Positions 59,901 through 61,192 of a stretch of 64,000 bases of DNA are shown here, one piece after another. A program made the position numbers and the translations under genes. The stretch spans positions 16,684,610 through 16,748,609 of the forward strand of contig NW_024040817.1 in NCBI RefSeq assembly GCF_014851395.1, given 5' to 3'. Positions within the stretch are counted from its first letter, which is position 1. The number at the start of each line of letters is the position of its first letter. Below the pieces are notes generated by a model, which saw nothing but the letters and a program-made list of their open reading frames with translations, had not been told where the DNA came from and ran no database searches. The stretch comes from Micropterus salmoides (Eukaryota > Chordata > Actinopteri > Centrarchiformes > Centrarchidae).

Positions 59901-61192
59901 CTAAACATTTTGGGGATAACAACAAATTTAACAAGATCTGAAGAACACTTCTCACATCATGCAAATGCTATGAAGAGAAAAAAAGATTGTGATCCTCTAG
60001 CATCCACTTACTGGTGGGCAGGATCTCTCTTGCCAACCCTGTAAAGGCTTCACTGTCAGAGATATCATAATACTGCACAATACTACTACAACTACTAACA
60101 ATAAAGTGAAGCTACTACCGGAAGACTTTTATTTTATACACAGAACAACACTGAAGGAAATGTTTGTTTTAGACAACAAAATCACACTTTTGGTAATGTT
60201 AAAGCAATAACTCTCCCTTGAACATGTGATCAAATCTAAATATGTGGACAATGACGATGCATTTCCTTGCCTGCCGCAGGTTTGAATATGTCAGAGAGTC
60301 AGAACTCGCCACCCCCTCAGCTTGGTACCAACAGCAGTTCTGTGGCTATCGCTATTCTGGTGCCTTTCTTCGCTCTAATATTCACTGGCTTTGGCTTCTA
60401 TCTCTACAAACAAAGGTATGTGCTAAAAAAAAGCCTGAATGTGTATCCCATTTATGTTAATCTCTGTTAAATTTCAGTATTTTAATAGACAAGATTACGT
60501 TCCTGTCACTGCATTGTTGCTTCACTTCTGTATTCTTGTCAAACAAAACGGAGAAAGGCATTGTTAACATTTTAAGAAGCTGTCTGATTGATGAAAACAG
60601 TACCTGCCTCAGTGATTTGGTTGTTGAGGTGTTAAGAAACAGCCAAGTCACTGTCTGTTGCAAACTGTGCTACAAAATAGTTCTGTTCAGGAGGTGTTAA
60701 TTGGATTTTTTGGAGATATAATTTAAGCACAATTGACTGGTGTTCGCATTGTTAACAGATGCAAATAACTTCTGTTCTGCTGTTAATATCTCAAAAAAAA
60801 AGCTTGCTGAAGGAATTAGTTTTGGATGGGCTGATTGGAATCTCACTAGGCTTCCTAAAAAGCACAACGCGCTCTCTAATCCTTCTTAAAGCTTGTTTAC
60901 TACGCCTCTACTCCCAAGACTGCATTCACTGTTGTCCACTGGCTACCCAGTTAATATTAATATACTGTTACAGTAATTTTATCACTCTAATGGTGCGTTT
61001 ATGTTTTCTTTACTGTTGTTTTTACTTCACAGAACCACACCAAAAACACAGTATACAGGCTGCTCAGTCCATGAAAACAACAACGGCCAGGCTGCCTTTG
61101 AGAACCCCATGTACAACACCAATGCCAAGGCTGTGGAGGGGAAGGCTGTTAGATTCGATCCAAATCTAAATACTGTCTGCACCATGGTCTGA
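1..61192 (+). CDS. csmd3: CUB and sushi multiple domains protein, csmd3-like, 3' part of gene (43 exons, 5' partial)
   Basis: The joined exons listed below encode about 2,071 residues in one frame. They contain the end of a CUB domain, five further complete CUB domains, 20 sushi/CCP domains (each with the CxnCxnCxnC pattern), a unique membrane-proximal region, one transmembrane helix and a short cytoplasmic tail. CUB/sushi alternation followed by 15 consecutive sushi domains, then TM and tail, is the CSMD family layout. CSMD proteins are type I membrane proteins of neurons and other cells, linked to complement regulation and to dendrite and synapse development (family knowledge). The tail reads YTGCSVHENNNGQAAFENPM (start of the last exon) and ends LNTVCTMV, which matches my memory of CSMD3 better than CSMD1 (ending VCTVV). 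Paralogue assignment is inference. The start codon and at least 8 CUB/sushi pairs lie outside the window. Confidence 0.93.
160..1202 (+). other. intron, about 1.0 kb, no recognised element
   Basis: AT-rich sequence without coding similarity or a repeat I recognise. It ends in a C/T-rich tract (about 1145-1200) before the acceptor AG at 1201-1202. Confidence 0.7.
1203..1321 (+). CDS. csmd3: csmd3-like exon: first part of sushi domain (S9)
   Basis: Encodes CFDPGVVLNGTRLGSDYKLG followed by a C-E-A-G-Y motif, i.e. Cys1 and Cys2 of a sushi domain with an N-glycosylation sequon (NGT). Acceptor TCCAG|CC (phase 1 in), donor TGCAG|GTACAA (phase 0 out), so the domain is interrupted by a short intron. 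Confidence 0.9.
1328..1410 (+). repeat. low-complexity GGAT/GGTT tract in a 134-bp intron
   Basis: An A-run followed by degenerate GGATGG/GGTTGGTT tandem units fills much of the small intron between the two halves of this sushi domain. Confidence 0.7.
1456..1531 (+). CDS. csmd3: csmd3-like exon: second part of sushi domain (S9)
   Basis: Encodes GYSTLTCSMGDDGRPGWNRA then LPSCQ, giving Cys3, the conserved Trp and Cys4 of the sushi fold. Acceptor TCAAG|GG (phase 0), donor CAAG|GTAACA (phase 1). Confidence 0.88.
1666..1782 (+). CDS. csmd3: csmd3-like exon: N-terminal part of CUB domain (CUB10)
   Basis: Encodes APCGSRSIGSEGTVLSPNFP then the NY-x-C CUB core. The motif CG...G.v.SPnfP is the standard start of a CUB domain. 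Acceptor CTCCAG|CT, donor TTTG|GTAAGT, both phase 1. Confidence 0.9.
1794..1826. repeat. (CA)n microsatellite
   Basis: About 16 uninterrupted CA units directly downstream of the CUB10 donor site. Confidence 0.95.
2930..3540 (-). mobile_element. hAT-superfamily DNA transposon remnant with BED-type zinc finger
   Basis: On the minus strand one frame (3463 to about 3230) carries a C-C-K-L-C zinc-knuckle start. After a frameshift another frame (from about 3235) continues with LLEHLLKQHSNVKL, i.e. the H-x4-H end of a BED finger as found at the N-terminus of hAT transposases and ZBED proteins. At 2930 the sequence CAGTGTTGGGCAAGTTAGTC resembles hAT terminal inverted repeats I know from vertebrates. 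The catalytic domain is missing and the reading frame is broken, so it is inactive. The right border near 3540 is a guess. Confidence 0.65.
4537..4565. repeat. (TG)n microsatellite
   Basis: TG units followed by a degenerate GTGCTTGTGCGCG stretch. Confidence 0.9.
4673..4790. repeat. teleost interspersed repeat resembling a LINE 3' tail
   Basis: GTAAAGTTTATTTGTTTAGC... followed by CACAAAGTGCTTCGCAATAA is a diverged version of the abundant 'tttatatagcactttt...caaagtgcttt' sequence of fish genomes, which commonly forms the 3' end of L2-like LINEs and dependent elements. Recognised from memory only. Confidence 0.5.
5469..5566. repeat. GA-rich tract plus (GT)n/(GC)n microsatellite
   Basis: A GAGAGGGGGAGAGGG purine block is followed by about 16 GT units and a short GCGCGC run, which can form Z-DNA-like alternating purine-pyrimidine sequence. 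Confidence 0.85.
6384..6497 (+). CDS. csmd3: csmd3-like exon: middle of CUB domain (CUB10)
   Basis: Encodes VLFGQFVLFQTSLNDVVEIY followed by DGPTQQNTLLSSLSGSHS, the D-x-x-E-I-Y-D-G motif of a CUB domain. It joins in frame to the exons on both sides (phase 1/1). Acceptor CTCCAG|TC behind a long T-run, donor TCTG|GTAAAG. Confidence 0.88.
6611..6706 (+). CDS. csmd3: csmd3-like exon: C-terminal part of CUB domain (CUB10)
   Basis: Encodes GESLPLSSGNQITIKFTTVG and ends GFHFVYQ, the final CUB strands. Acceptor TCTAG|GT, donor CAAG|GTCAGC, phase 1/1. With the two previous exons it completes a CUB domain spread over three exons. Confidence 0.9.
6707..7094 (+). other. short intron (388 bp), AT-rich, nothing recognised
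   Basis: No repeat or coding signal seen. Confidence 0.7.
7095..7298 (+). CDS. csmd3: csmd3-like exon: complete sushi domain (S10)
   Basis: One exon encodes a whole CCP module: C-S-S-V-P-E-P-R-F-G ... VQFECNPGYVLHGSTAIRC ... WNDTLPTC. Four Cys and the Trp before Cys4 are present. Acceptor TGCAG|CT, donor ATAG|GTAAAT, phase 1/1. Confidence 0.93.
   Translation: MYQGPAPPSAVQSLSRALGSVSVMTLQLAPWCSSSATLVMSCMALLLYGARVFQTTWHNGMTPCQHA
7525..7649 (+). CDS. csmd3: csmd3-like exon: N-terminal part of CUB domain (CUB11)
   Basis: Encodes PCGGVLTFRRGTILSPGYPE then PYDNNQNCVWKVSVPEGAGIQ, a textbook CUB start (CGG, SPGYP, C-x-W). Acceptor TCTCAG|TT (phase 1), donor ACAG|GTAGTC (phase 0). Confidence 0.93.
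7650..8149 (+). other. intron, 500 bp, no element recognised
   Basis: No coding or repeat signal seen. Confidence 0.7.
8150..8246 (+). CDS. csmd3: csmd3-like exon: middle of CUB domain (CUB11)
   Basis: Encodes IQVVSFATEHNWDSLDFYDG then ADNHAPRLGSYS. The W-D-x-L-x-F-Y-D-G motif aligns with the IYDG turn of other CUB domains in this gene. Acceptor GTCTAG|AT (phase 0), donor TCTG|GTACAC (phase 1). Confidence 0.9.
8247..10527 (+). other. intron, 2.3 kb, AT-rich, nothing recognised
   Basis: No clear transposon or coding similarity. Short poly-A/poly-T and ATA-rich segments around 9240-9310. Confidence 0.65.
10528..10632 (+). CDS. csmd3: csmd3-like exon: C-terminal part of CUB domain (CUB11)
   Basis: Encodes GTTIPPLLNSTSNNLYLSFS then SDISVSAAGFHLEYT, the last CUB strands with an NST glycosylation sequon. 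Acceptor TTTCAG|GC, donor ACAG|GTACCA, phase 1/1. Confidence 0.9.
10733..10851 (+). CDS. csmd3: csmd3-like exon: first part of sushi domain (S11)
   Basis: Encodes CPEPQTPSYGIRQGDRFMVG then DVVQFSCEQGYSLQ, giving Cys1 and Cys2. Acceptor TAACAG|CC (phase 1), donor TTCAG|GTAAAA (phase 0). The split position is the same as in S9. Confidence 0.9.
11241..11526 (-). mobile_element. teleost SINE-like repeat nested in the larger element
   Basis: Read on the minus strand it begins GGTGGTGCAGTGGTCAGCAC (tRNA box A-like TGGTGCAGTGG). A box B-like region follows, then GTGGGGTTTGCATGTTCTCC, and it ends near GGGATTGGCTCCAGCCCC. This is a very common interspersed family in fish genomes, which I recognise from memory. 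I do not name the exact family. Confidence 0.7.
11764..11981. repeat. common teleost interspersed repeat
   Basis: Begins GGTAAATGGGCTGTATTTGT, continues ATAGCACCTTTCTAGTC and ends near CAAAGCCGCC. It matches the abundant 'gtaaatggactgcatttatatagcgcttttctagtc ... agccgcc' fish repeat from memory. Second insertion nested in 10873-12427. Confidence 0.65.
12895..12964 (+). CDS. csmd3: csmd3-like exon: second part of sushi domain (S11)
   Basis: Encodes GNAHITCMPGPVRRWNYPVP then LCL, giving Cys3, Trp and Cys4. Acceptor TTCTAG|GG (phase 0), donor CTTG|GTAGGT (phase 1). Confidence 0.88.
12965..13553 (+). other. intron, 589 bp, short GC/CA dinucleotide run only
   Basis: A GCGCGCGCACACACA run at about 12991-13006. 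Otherwise no recognised element. Confidence 0.7.
13554..13670 (+). CDS. csmd3: csmd3-like exon: N-terminal part of CUB domain (CUB12)
   Basis: Encodes QCGGSMTDVSGVILSPGYPG then NYPSGLDCTWTVNLPVGF, a canonical CUB start. Acceptor CTCCAG|CC, donor TTTG|GTAAGA, phase 1/1. Confidence 0.93.
13932..14141 (+). CDS. csmd3: csmd3-like exon: C-terminal part of CUB domain (CUB12)
   Basis: Encodes GIHLQFLNFSTEAIHDYLEI then RSGTLETGSVIDRFSG and ends GFHITYQ. D-Y-L-E-I and FHSDYS correspond to conserved CUB strands and the acidic positions used for Ca2+ in many CUB domains. Acceptor CTCAG|GT, donor CAAG|GTAAAT, phase 1/1. Confidence 0.93.
14142..15381 (+). other. intron, 1.24 kb, nothing recognised
   Basis: AT-rich, without coding or repeat signals that I can name. 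Confidence 0.65.
15382..15570 (+). CDS. csmd3: csmd3-like exon: complete sushi domain (S12)
   Basis: Encodes CPDPRPFRNGIVIGTDFSVG ... FECLPGYSLIGEASLTC ... WNHPLPRCE, with all four Cys and the Trp. Acceptor TCTCAAG|CC, donor GAAG|GTAATA, phase 1/1. Confidence 0.93.
15571..16621 (+). other. intron, 1.05 kb, nothing recognised
   Basis: AT-rich, with short A and T runs. No element identified. Confidence 0.65.
16622..16799 (+). CDS. csmd3: csmd3-like exon: N-terminal two thirds of CUB domain (CUB13)
   Basis: Encodes LCGGNITSLNGTIYSPGHPE then EYPNFQDCVWSVRVPPGHGI and YDYITVW. Sequons NIT, NGT and NFT are present. The exon ends in phase 2 (TG|GTAGGT), unlike the other CUB exons. The next exon supplies G-GAT to read W-D-G. 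Confidence 0.92.
16800..20076 (+). other. intron, 3.3 kb, with CA/CATACA microsatellite and TG-rich acceptor
   Basis: Holds the repeat at 16982-17037 and a small hairpin at 17403-17438. No transposon is recognised in the rest. The acceptor at 20075-20076 follows a TG repeat (20031-20055) and a T/C stretch. Confidence 0.65.
16982..17037. repeat. (CA)n with (CATACA)n microsatellite
   Basis: About 11 CA units followed by several ACATAC units. Confidence 0.95.
20077..20222 (+). CDS. csmd3: csmd3-like exon: C-terminal part of CUB domain (CUB13)
   Basis: Completes W-D-G-P-D and continues QSSPQIGQFSGNTALESVYS, ending FHSDFSGAGFFVLSYH. Acceptor CGTAG|GG (phase 2), donor CATG|GTAAGA (phase 1). Confidence 0.92.
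20223..24242 (+). other. intron, 4.0 kb, microsatellites only
   Basis: CA repeats at 22519-22542 and around 23480-23540, and a (CT)n tract at 23688-23713. No transposon or coding similarity recognised in the rest. Confidence 0.6.
24243..24323 (+). CDS. csmd3: csmd3-like exon: first part of sushi domain (S13)
   Basis: Encodes AYQLRVCQPPPEVPNAVMLM then EDGELEI, with Cys1 only. Acceptor TTCTAG|CC, donor ATAG|GTGAGT, phase 1/1. The intron position differs from that of the other split sushi domains (it falls before Cys2). Confidence 0.88.
24324..25217 (+). other. intron, 0.9 kb, mostly a transposon
   Basis: Two thirds of the intron is the hAT-like repeat at 24543-25141. Confidence 0.65.
24543..25141. 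mobile_element. non-autonomous hAT-like teleost repeat ('gtggtggaagaagta' family)
   Basis: The left end TAGTGGTGGAGGAAGTATG and the right end TTTCACCACTG are inverted copies over about 8 bases. Between them lie GTAAAAGTACACAAGAATC, TGATCCATTAATGTCTAAGTG, AAAATCTTAATTTGTAAAGTG and GTAGTGGAGTAAAAAGTACA. These are landmarks of a very common fish repeat I know from memory. No coding capacity is visible. Confidence 0.65.
25218..25331 (+). CDS. csmd3: csmd3-like exon: second part of sushi domain (S13)
   Basis: Encodes GDIIRYRCHPGFSLVGSEIL then TCRLGERLQMDAPPPTCQ, giving Cys2 to Cys4. The usual Trp between Cys3 and Cys4 is absent. The PPPTC ending is intact. Acceptor ACCAG|GT, donor CAAG|GTGTGT, phase 1/1. 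Confidence 0.9.
25475..25663 (+). CDS. csmd3: csmd3-like exon: N-terminal part of last CUB domain (CUB14)
   Basis: Encodes QCPAHDVRYDSSGVILSPGW then PESYPNLQMCSWSVTVEKGY and ends FDVLEIFD. First Cys, SPGWPesYP and the F-D-V-L-E-I-F-D-G turn are present. Acceptor CATAG|TC, donor GATG|GTAAAA, phase 1/1. Confidence 0.93.
25929..26075 (+). CDS. csmd3: csmd3-like exon: C-terminal part of last CUB domain (CUB14)
   Basis: Encodes GPTANSPTLATLSGDLPTPF then NLTTSGHQFLVRWSSDHGTN and ends GFKIRYV. Acceptor CCTCAG|GT, donor GTTG|GTGAGT, phase 1/1. No further CUB domain follows. Confidence 0.93.
26076..28464 (+). other. intron, 2.4 kb, nothing recognised
   Basis: AT-rich. No named repeat or coding similarity. 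Confidence 0.65.
28465..28653 (+). CDS. csmd3: csmd3-like exon: complete sushi domain (S14), first of 15 in a row
   Basis: Encodes CSTPDSPLHGSISSQSGGHV ... WACDRGYRLIGNATATC ... WDSPVPACQ. The exon is much more GC-rich than the surrounding introns. Acceptor CTCCAG|CC, donor CAAG|GTGTGT, phase 1/1. Confidence 0.93.
28654..29844 (+). other. intron, 1.2 kb, CT-rich patch only
   Basis: A short TCTCTCTCT run near 29322-29341. Nothing else recognised. Confidence 0.65.
29845..30030 (+). CDS. csmd3: csmd3-like exon: complete sushi domain (S15)
   Basis: Encodes CGAPKAPINGGVLTADYSVG ... YFCNDGYRLSSKELTSAIC ... GTWSNHNKIPRCS. Acceptor CCCTAG|CT, donor TCTG|GTTAGT, phase 1/1. Confidence 0.93.
30031..30442 (+). 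other. intron, 412 bp, nothing recognised
   Basis: AT-rich. No repeat or coding signal seen. Confidence 0.7.
30443..30637 (+). CDS. csmd3: csmd3-like exon: complete sushi domain (S16)
   Basis: Encodes CPSIGSFSLEHGRWRIVNGS (NGS sequon) ... FTCDPGYYRLGPAHIQC ... WSWRNDRPHCQ. It is slightly longer than its neighbours between Cys1 and Cys2. Acceptor TTGTAG|TG, donor CAGG|GTGAGT, phase 1/1. Confidence 0.93.
30638..31780 (+). other. intron, 1.1 kb, with a MITE fragment
   Basis: Carries a short relative of the TTAA-ended MITE (30995-31135). Otherwise AT-rich with poly-T runs. Confidence 0.6.
30995..31135. repeat. fragment of the same MITE family as 42257-42635
   Basis: GTGTTTCCCCTTGTTTCCAG followed by TGTGCTAAGCTAAGCTAACTGGC matches the 'cttccagtctttatgctaagctaagctaactggc' section of the copy at 42257-42635, in the same orientation. 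Both ends are lost. Confidence 0.55.
31781..31954 (+). CDS. csmd3: csmd3-like exon: complete sushi domain (S17)
   Basis: Encodes CGELPSPPNGKKIGTQTSFG ... FTCEPGFMLVGSAVREC ... LWSGTETRCL. Acceptor TTTCAG|TT, donor TTAG|GTATAT, phase 1/1. Confidence 0.93.
   Translation, partial: LYPAVSCHLHPMGRRLVLRRHLVLQPSSPASPASCWWGQLSESACHLGFGVERKHDV
31955..33708 (+). other. intron, 1.75 kb, nothing recognised
   Basis: No named repeat or coding similarity. A C/T-rich acceptor region precedes 33709. Confidence 0.65.
33709..33882 (+). CDS. csmd3: csmd3-like exon: complete sushi domain (S18)
   Basis: Encodes CGIPEGIVNGQVIGENFGYR ... YQCLPGFRLIGSSVRIC ... QWSGQLPVCI. Acceptor TTTCAG|CT. The donor ATAT|GTAAGG leaves T as first codon base, which joins CG of the next exon to give Ser. 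Confidence 0.92.
35314..35545. repeat. teleost LINE-tail-like interspersed repeat with (ATA/ATT)n end
   Basis: TTATAATAATTATAATAATAA, then CTATTTATAGAGCACTTTTC and AACAATGTTACACAGTGCTTT, ends near CTCCTATAAAAGTATGTTTT. This is the 3'-tail layout of fish LINEs (microsatellite, 'tttatagagcactttt', 'acagtgcttt'). Family named only by recollection. Confidence 0.55.
36940..37135. repeat. C/T-rich low-complexity block
   Basis: Mostly pyrimidines on the plus strand (TCTTCTTCCC, CTCACCTCACCTC, CACCTCTCCTCTCCTCTC). Confidence 0.7.
38451..38624 (+). CDS. csmd3: csmd3-like exon: complete sushi domain (S19)
   Basis: Encodes CGHPGSPIYGRTVGNGFNLN ... FVCNRGYEMEGPARAQC ... QWSHPPPTCK. Acceptor TTATAG|CG, donor AAAG|GTGGGG, phase 1/1. 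Confidence 0.93.
38625..39382 (+). other. intron, 758 bp, nothing recognised
   Basis: No repeat or coding signal identified. A T-rich/GT-rich acceptor region lies before 39383. Confidence 0.65.
39383..39568 (+). CDS. csmd3: csmd3-like exon: complete sushi domain (S20)
   Basis: Encodes CSDPGIPANSIRQSKIEHGN (then FT, giving an NFT sequon) ... YDCNPGYYLFGSPVLTC ... QWDKPLPECI. Acceptor GTATAG|TG, donor ATAG|GTTAGT, phase 1/1. Confidence 0.93.
39569..40526 (+). other. intron, 958 bp, nothing firmly recognised
   Basis: A weak GCTAGCTGGCTAATTAAGCT stretch near 39820 could be a MITE scrap. No other element seen. Confidence 0.6.
40527..40700 (+). CDS. csmd3: csmd3-like exon: complete sushi domain (S21)
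   Basis: Encodes CGHPGSPPNGVLSGDKFTFG ... YSCLGGRQLKGESSRTC ... MWSAPMPFCS. The G-Y pair after Cys2 is replaced by G-R. Acceptor CTCTAG|TT, donor TCAG|GTAACC, phase 1/1. Confidence 0.92.
41918..42240. repeat. degraded 'gactcgagtcagacttg' teleost repeat
   Basis: CCAGACTTGGACTCAAGTCA, AAAATGAGGATTTGACTTCT and GCTTGAGACTTGACTCCCC resemble a widespread fish DNA-transposon-derived repeat known to me by its 'acttggactcgagtcagactcgagtc' sequence. Boundaries are approximate. Confidence 0.45.
42257..42635. mobile_element. MITE with TTAA ends and about 20-bp inverted termini
   Basis: The left terminus TTAAAAGAATAGTCCAGCATG (42257 on) and the reverse complement of the right terminus (TTAAAGGAATAGTTTGATAT, ending at 42635) agree at about 15 of 21 positions, and both ends carry TTAA. 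The interior has GGGAAATATGGTCATTTGCT, CTTGCTGATAGTTAGATAAG and TGCTAAGCTAACTGGCTGTT, landmarks of a common teleost repeat. TTAA ends suggest a piggyBac-like mobiliser, but this is inference. No protein is encoded. Confidence 0.7.
43895..43947. repeat. (CA)n microsatellite, about 26 units
   Basis: The longest uninterrupted dinucleotide array in the window. It creates spurious TH or VC repeat reading frames on both strands. Confidence 0.95.
44368..44550 (+). CDS. csmd3: csmd3-like exon: complete sushi domain (S22)
   Basis: Encodes CGDPGIPSQGSREQTDFRIR ... FSCSEGYELIGSSERMC ... GTWSGTQPFCK. Acceptor CTGTAG|GT. The donor AAAC|GTAGGA leaves C, joined by CT of the next exon to give Pro. Confidence 0.93.
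44725..44901 (+). CDS. csmd3: csmd3-like exon: complete sushi domain (S23)
   Basis: Encodes CGNPGTPSNGRVFRLDGTTF ... YSCMDGYLLTGATTRQC ... NGTWSGAQPNCT. Only 174 bp separate it from the previous exon. Acceptor CCCCAG|CT, donor ACCA|GTAAGT. The final A joins TG to give Met. Confidence 0.93.
46070..46300. repeat. teleost interspersed repeat ('gaggtgtgacaagacac')
   Basis: AGAGGTGTGACAAGACACTT, then CACGAAATGAGATGAGACAT and GGGTTCACGAGTATCAAGGC, resembles a common GAGACGAGAC-type fish repeat. From memory only, with approximate borders. Confidence 0.45.
46580..47035 (-). mobile_element. LINE reverse transcriptase fragment (L2/CR1-like), copy 1
   Basis: On the minus strand the frames include HWLPV-type sequence near 46840 and then SYITELLTPYAPSHNLRSSS, LLVVPRSRLVTR (around 46740-46640). 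This is the conserved post-RT C-terminal segment of teleost L2/CR1-group LINE proteins (family knowledge). Several stops and frame changes interrupt it, so it is dead. A GGAT/ATGG microsatellite at 46431-46450 may mark the 3' end. Confidence 0.65.
47041..47810 (-). mobile_element. LINE reverse transcriptase fragment (L2/CR1-like), copy 2, with 3' tail
   Basis: Minus-strand frames in order from the right: GVPQRSILGPILF (RT motif, about 47760), EKWMTCNVLQLNSKVLIFGP (about 47590-47500), LGVTFKSQLNFEPCVNNLIK, then QRLQNVQNSAARILMRVRKY and HITPIVHSLHWLPVPARIEY (to about 47200). Frameshifts separate them, the catalytic ADD box is not readable, and a segment between HLRNI and LQRLQ is missing. The left end carries the 'caaagtgctacag' tail and an (ATT)n run at about 47048-47066, i.e. 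the 3' end of the LINE. Confidence 0.8.
47967..48146 (+). CDS. csmd3: csmd3-like exon: complete sushi domain (S24)
   Basis: Encodes INCGDPGVPANGLRYGEDFT ... FQCQPGYRMEEDGSSVRTC ... NGTWSGNMPICT. Acceptor CCATAG|TG, donor ACAG|GTAAAT, phase 1/1. Confidence 0.93.
48147..48786 (+). other. intron, 640 bp, ending in C13 plus (TA)n
   Basis: No element in the body. The 3' end is a 13-C run (48756-48768), CTCTCTCA and a short TA repeat up to the acceptor TATATAG. Confidence 0.7.
48787..48960 (+). CDS. csmd3: csmd3-like exon: complete sushi domain (S25)
   Basis: Encodes CPAPPAISNGVLQGSDFEWG ... YSCSPGYELSFPAVLTC ... NGTWSGMLPQCL. Acceptor TATATAG|CG. The donor TTAC|GTAAGT leaves C, joined by CC to give Pro. 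Confidence 0.93.
49184..49357 (+). CDS. csmd3: csmd3-like exon: complete sushi domain (S26)
   Basis: Encodes CGDPGTPVGGFREGRSFIYQ ... FSCAAPLILVGTATRLC ... GTWSGTQPRCI. The usual G-Y after Cys2 is replaced by AAPLI, an atypical loop, but all four Cys and the Trp are present. Acceptor GTGCAG|CC behind a GT-rich tract, donor ATCG|GTAAGT, phase 1/1. Confidence 0.93.
49358..53063 (+). other. intron, 3.7 kb, with one transposon-like insertion and a purine-rich segment
   Basis: Holds the element at 50987-51546 and a G/A-rich stretch at about 52585-52760 (GAGAGATAC, AGAAAGAGAGAGGAAGAG). The rest (49360-50980, 51550-52580) shows nothing I recognise. Confidence 0.6.
50987..51546. mobile_element. possible DNA transposon-derived element, CpG-containing, short inverted ends
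   Basis: TTAGGGC at 50987-50993 is mirrored by GCCCTAA at 51540-51546. The interior is distinctly richer in CpG (GCGGGCGAGG, ACTCGGCGAG, CGAGCGCAGC, CAGCGCC) than the intron around it. It includes a GGTGGACATAGGCCCTAA end that I associate with a fish repeat family. No intact protein and no clear target duplication, so the class is uncertain. Confidence 0.4.
53064..53137 (+). CDS. csmd3: csmd3-like exon: first part of sushi domain (S27)
   Basis: Encodes EPTKTSCDNPGTPRYGSLNR then TYGFK, with Cys1 only. Acceptor TTTCAG|AA (phase 1), donor CAAG|GTAAGA (phase 0). Confidence 0.88.
53391..53458. repeat. near-perfect inverted repeat, 32-bp arms, 4-nt loop
   Basis: The left arm 53391-53422 (starting ATTTTGCAGAATAGGC) and right arm 53427-53458 (ending CCTATTCTGCAAAAT) pair over 32 bp with one mismatch; the loop is GAAT. 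As RNA it would form a stable hairpin of pre-miRNA size. It could equally be a short MITE-like insertion, a replication-slip palindrome or an assembly artefact. Confidence 0.95.
53466..53584. repeat. common teleost interspersed repeat ('aattcaattttatttatatag')
   Basis: GAATTCAATTTTATTTATAT, then CATAACAGAACTTAGGTCAC and ATAGAGTAGGTCTAGACTGT, matches the abundant fish repeat 'ttcaattttatttatatagcgcc...cataacag...agagcaggtctagaccgtactct', recalled from memory. Confidence 0.7.
53994..54105 (+). CDS. csmd3: csmd3-like exon: second part of sushi domain (S27)
   Basis: Encodes VGSVVSFQCQPGHLIQGSSS then RTCQPDLTWSGAQPECI, giving Cys2, Cys3, Trp and Cys4. Acceptor CCACAG|GT (phase 0). The donor ATAC|GTAGGA leaves C, joined by CC to give Pro. 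Confidence 0.9.
54201..54380 (+). CDS. csmd3: csmd3-like exon: complete, last sushi domain (S28)
   Basis: Encodes CKQPENPLHVDVMGMDLPGF ... YSCQHGYFLAGGSEHRVC ... GTWTGKMPICR. Acceptor CTCCAG|CC only 95 bp after the previous donor. Donor CGAG|GTTAAA, phase 1. Confidence 0.93.
54381..56078 (+). other. intron, 1.7 kb, with an internally duplicated repeat-like segment
   Basis: Segments 55114-55182 and 55298-55367 are diverged direct copies (separate entry). A TG repeat (56051-56074) adjoins the acceptor TATAG. The rest is unassigned. Confidence 0.6.
55114..55367. repeat. diverged direct repeat, two copies of about 70 bp
   Basis: Copy 1 starts CAATCTCACCAGAATGTATT and copy 2 (from 55298) starts CAATCTCACCACAAGGTCCT. 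Both continue with TTTTAGTAG, a TTCTG..GC core, then TTGTATCACA. This is probably part of an old interspersed element with tandem internal structure. Confidence 0.55.
56079..56138 (+). CDS. csmd3: csmd3-like exon: short Lys/Pro-rich linker after the last sushi domain
   Basis: A 60-bp exon encoding GEKKKPVKPATGTPSPKLN, a basic, probably flexible segment. Acceptor TGTATAG|CT, donor AATG|GTCAGT (a weaker donor), phase 1/1. Its length is a multiple of 3 with matching phases, so skipping would keep the frame. Confidence 0.85.
56139..57491 (+). other. intron, 1.35 kb, ending in a degenerate TTCTG tract
   Basis: The first part is T-rich and unassigned. From about 56940 to the acceptor it is a degenerate TTCTG/TTCTA pentamer tract (separate entry). 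Confidence 0.7.
56940..57490. repeat. degenerate (TTCTG)n-type satellite of about 550 bp
   Basis: Dozens of imperfect TTCTG, TTCTA, TTCAG and TTTGA units run up to the acceptor CTGTAG. Isolated similar pentamers start as early as about 56150. Confidence 0.85.
57492..57650 (+). CDS. csmd3: csmd3-like exon: membrane-proximal non-modular region, part 1
   Basis: Encodes VPDDVFAPNYIWKGSYNYRG then RKQPMTLSITSFNSTTGRVN and VSLSNGNMDLLLS (sequons NST and NVS). It has no CUB/sushi similarity and lies where CSMD proteins have their unique juxtamembrane segment. It ends TTTCAG|GCACGT: the frame requires a GC donor here. Confidence 0.9.
57651..58677 (+). other. GC-AG intron, 1.0 kb
   Basis: Begins GCACGT and ends CTCTAG. 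Joining 57650 to 58678 keeps the frame (S-G-V-Y-K). It contains a truncated MITE copy (58281-58436), a C-rich patch near 57954-57969 and otherwise nothing recognised. Confidence 0.8.
58281..58436. repeat. truncated copy of the TTAA-ended MITE family
   Basis: TTAATGGAGTAATTCAACAT followed by TTTGGGGAAATATGC parallels the left end of the element at 42257, and it stops near GGGGGAAACAGCTAGC. Confidence 0.55.
58678..58814 (+). CDS. csmd3: csmd3-like exon: membrane-proximal non-modular region, part 2
   Basis: Encodes GVYKASEARLLLLMYQVNYV then NQGNQLKDSAISPAKIIDDS and WTMDGF. Acceptor CTCTAG|GA (phase 1), donor ATTT|GTAAGT (phase 0). Confidence 0.9.
58815..59445 (+). other. intron, 631 bp, nothing recognised
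   Basis: AT-rich. No repeat or coding signal identified. A C/T-rich acceptor tract lies before 59446. Confidence 0.7.
59446..59533 (+). CDS. csmd3: csmd3-like exon: membrane-proximal non-modular region, part 3
   Basis: Encodes VSAEPDGSSYVFQGFIQGKD then YGQFGLQRL. Acceptor CTCCAG|GT (phase 0), donor CTGG|GTAATT (phase 1). Confidence 0.88.
59534..60279 (+). other. intron, 746 bp, nothing recognised
   Basis: No repeat or coding similarity identified. Confidence 0.7.
60280..60415 (+). CDS. csmd3: csmd3-like exon: stalk and transmembrane helix
   Basis: Encodes GLNMSESQNSPPPQLGTNSS then a 22-residue hydrophobic segment (60342-60407, VAIAILVPFFALIFTG followed by FGFYLY) and K-Q-R as the stop-transfer charge. 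One membrane pass, type I topology. Acceptor CCGCAG|GT (phase 1), donor AAAG|GTATGT (phase 2). Confidence 0.93.
60416..61032 (+). other. intron, 617 bp, nothing recognised
   Basis: No element identified. A T-rich region precedes the acceptor TTCACAG. Confidence 0.7.
61033..61192 (+). CDS. csmd3: csmd3-like last coding exon: cytoplasmic tail and stop codon
   Basis: Encodes the tail from R-T-T-P-K-T-Q-Y-T-G-C-S-V to C-T-M-V and TGA (61190-61192). An NPMY motif (61103-61114) fits the NPxY type that binds PTB domains and clathrin adaptors. The final T-M-V fits a class I PDZ ligand (S/T-x-hydrophobic). Both functions are family-level or motif inference. The tail sequence is the main reason for calling the gene csmd3. 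Confidence 0.93.
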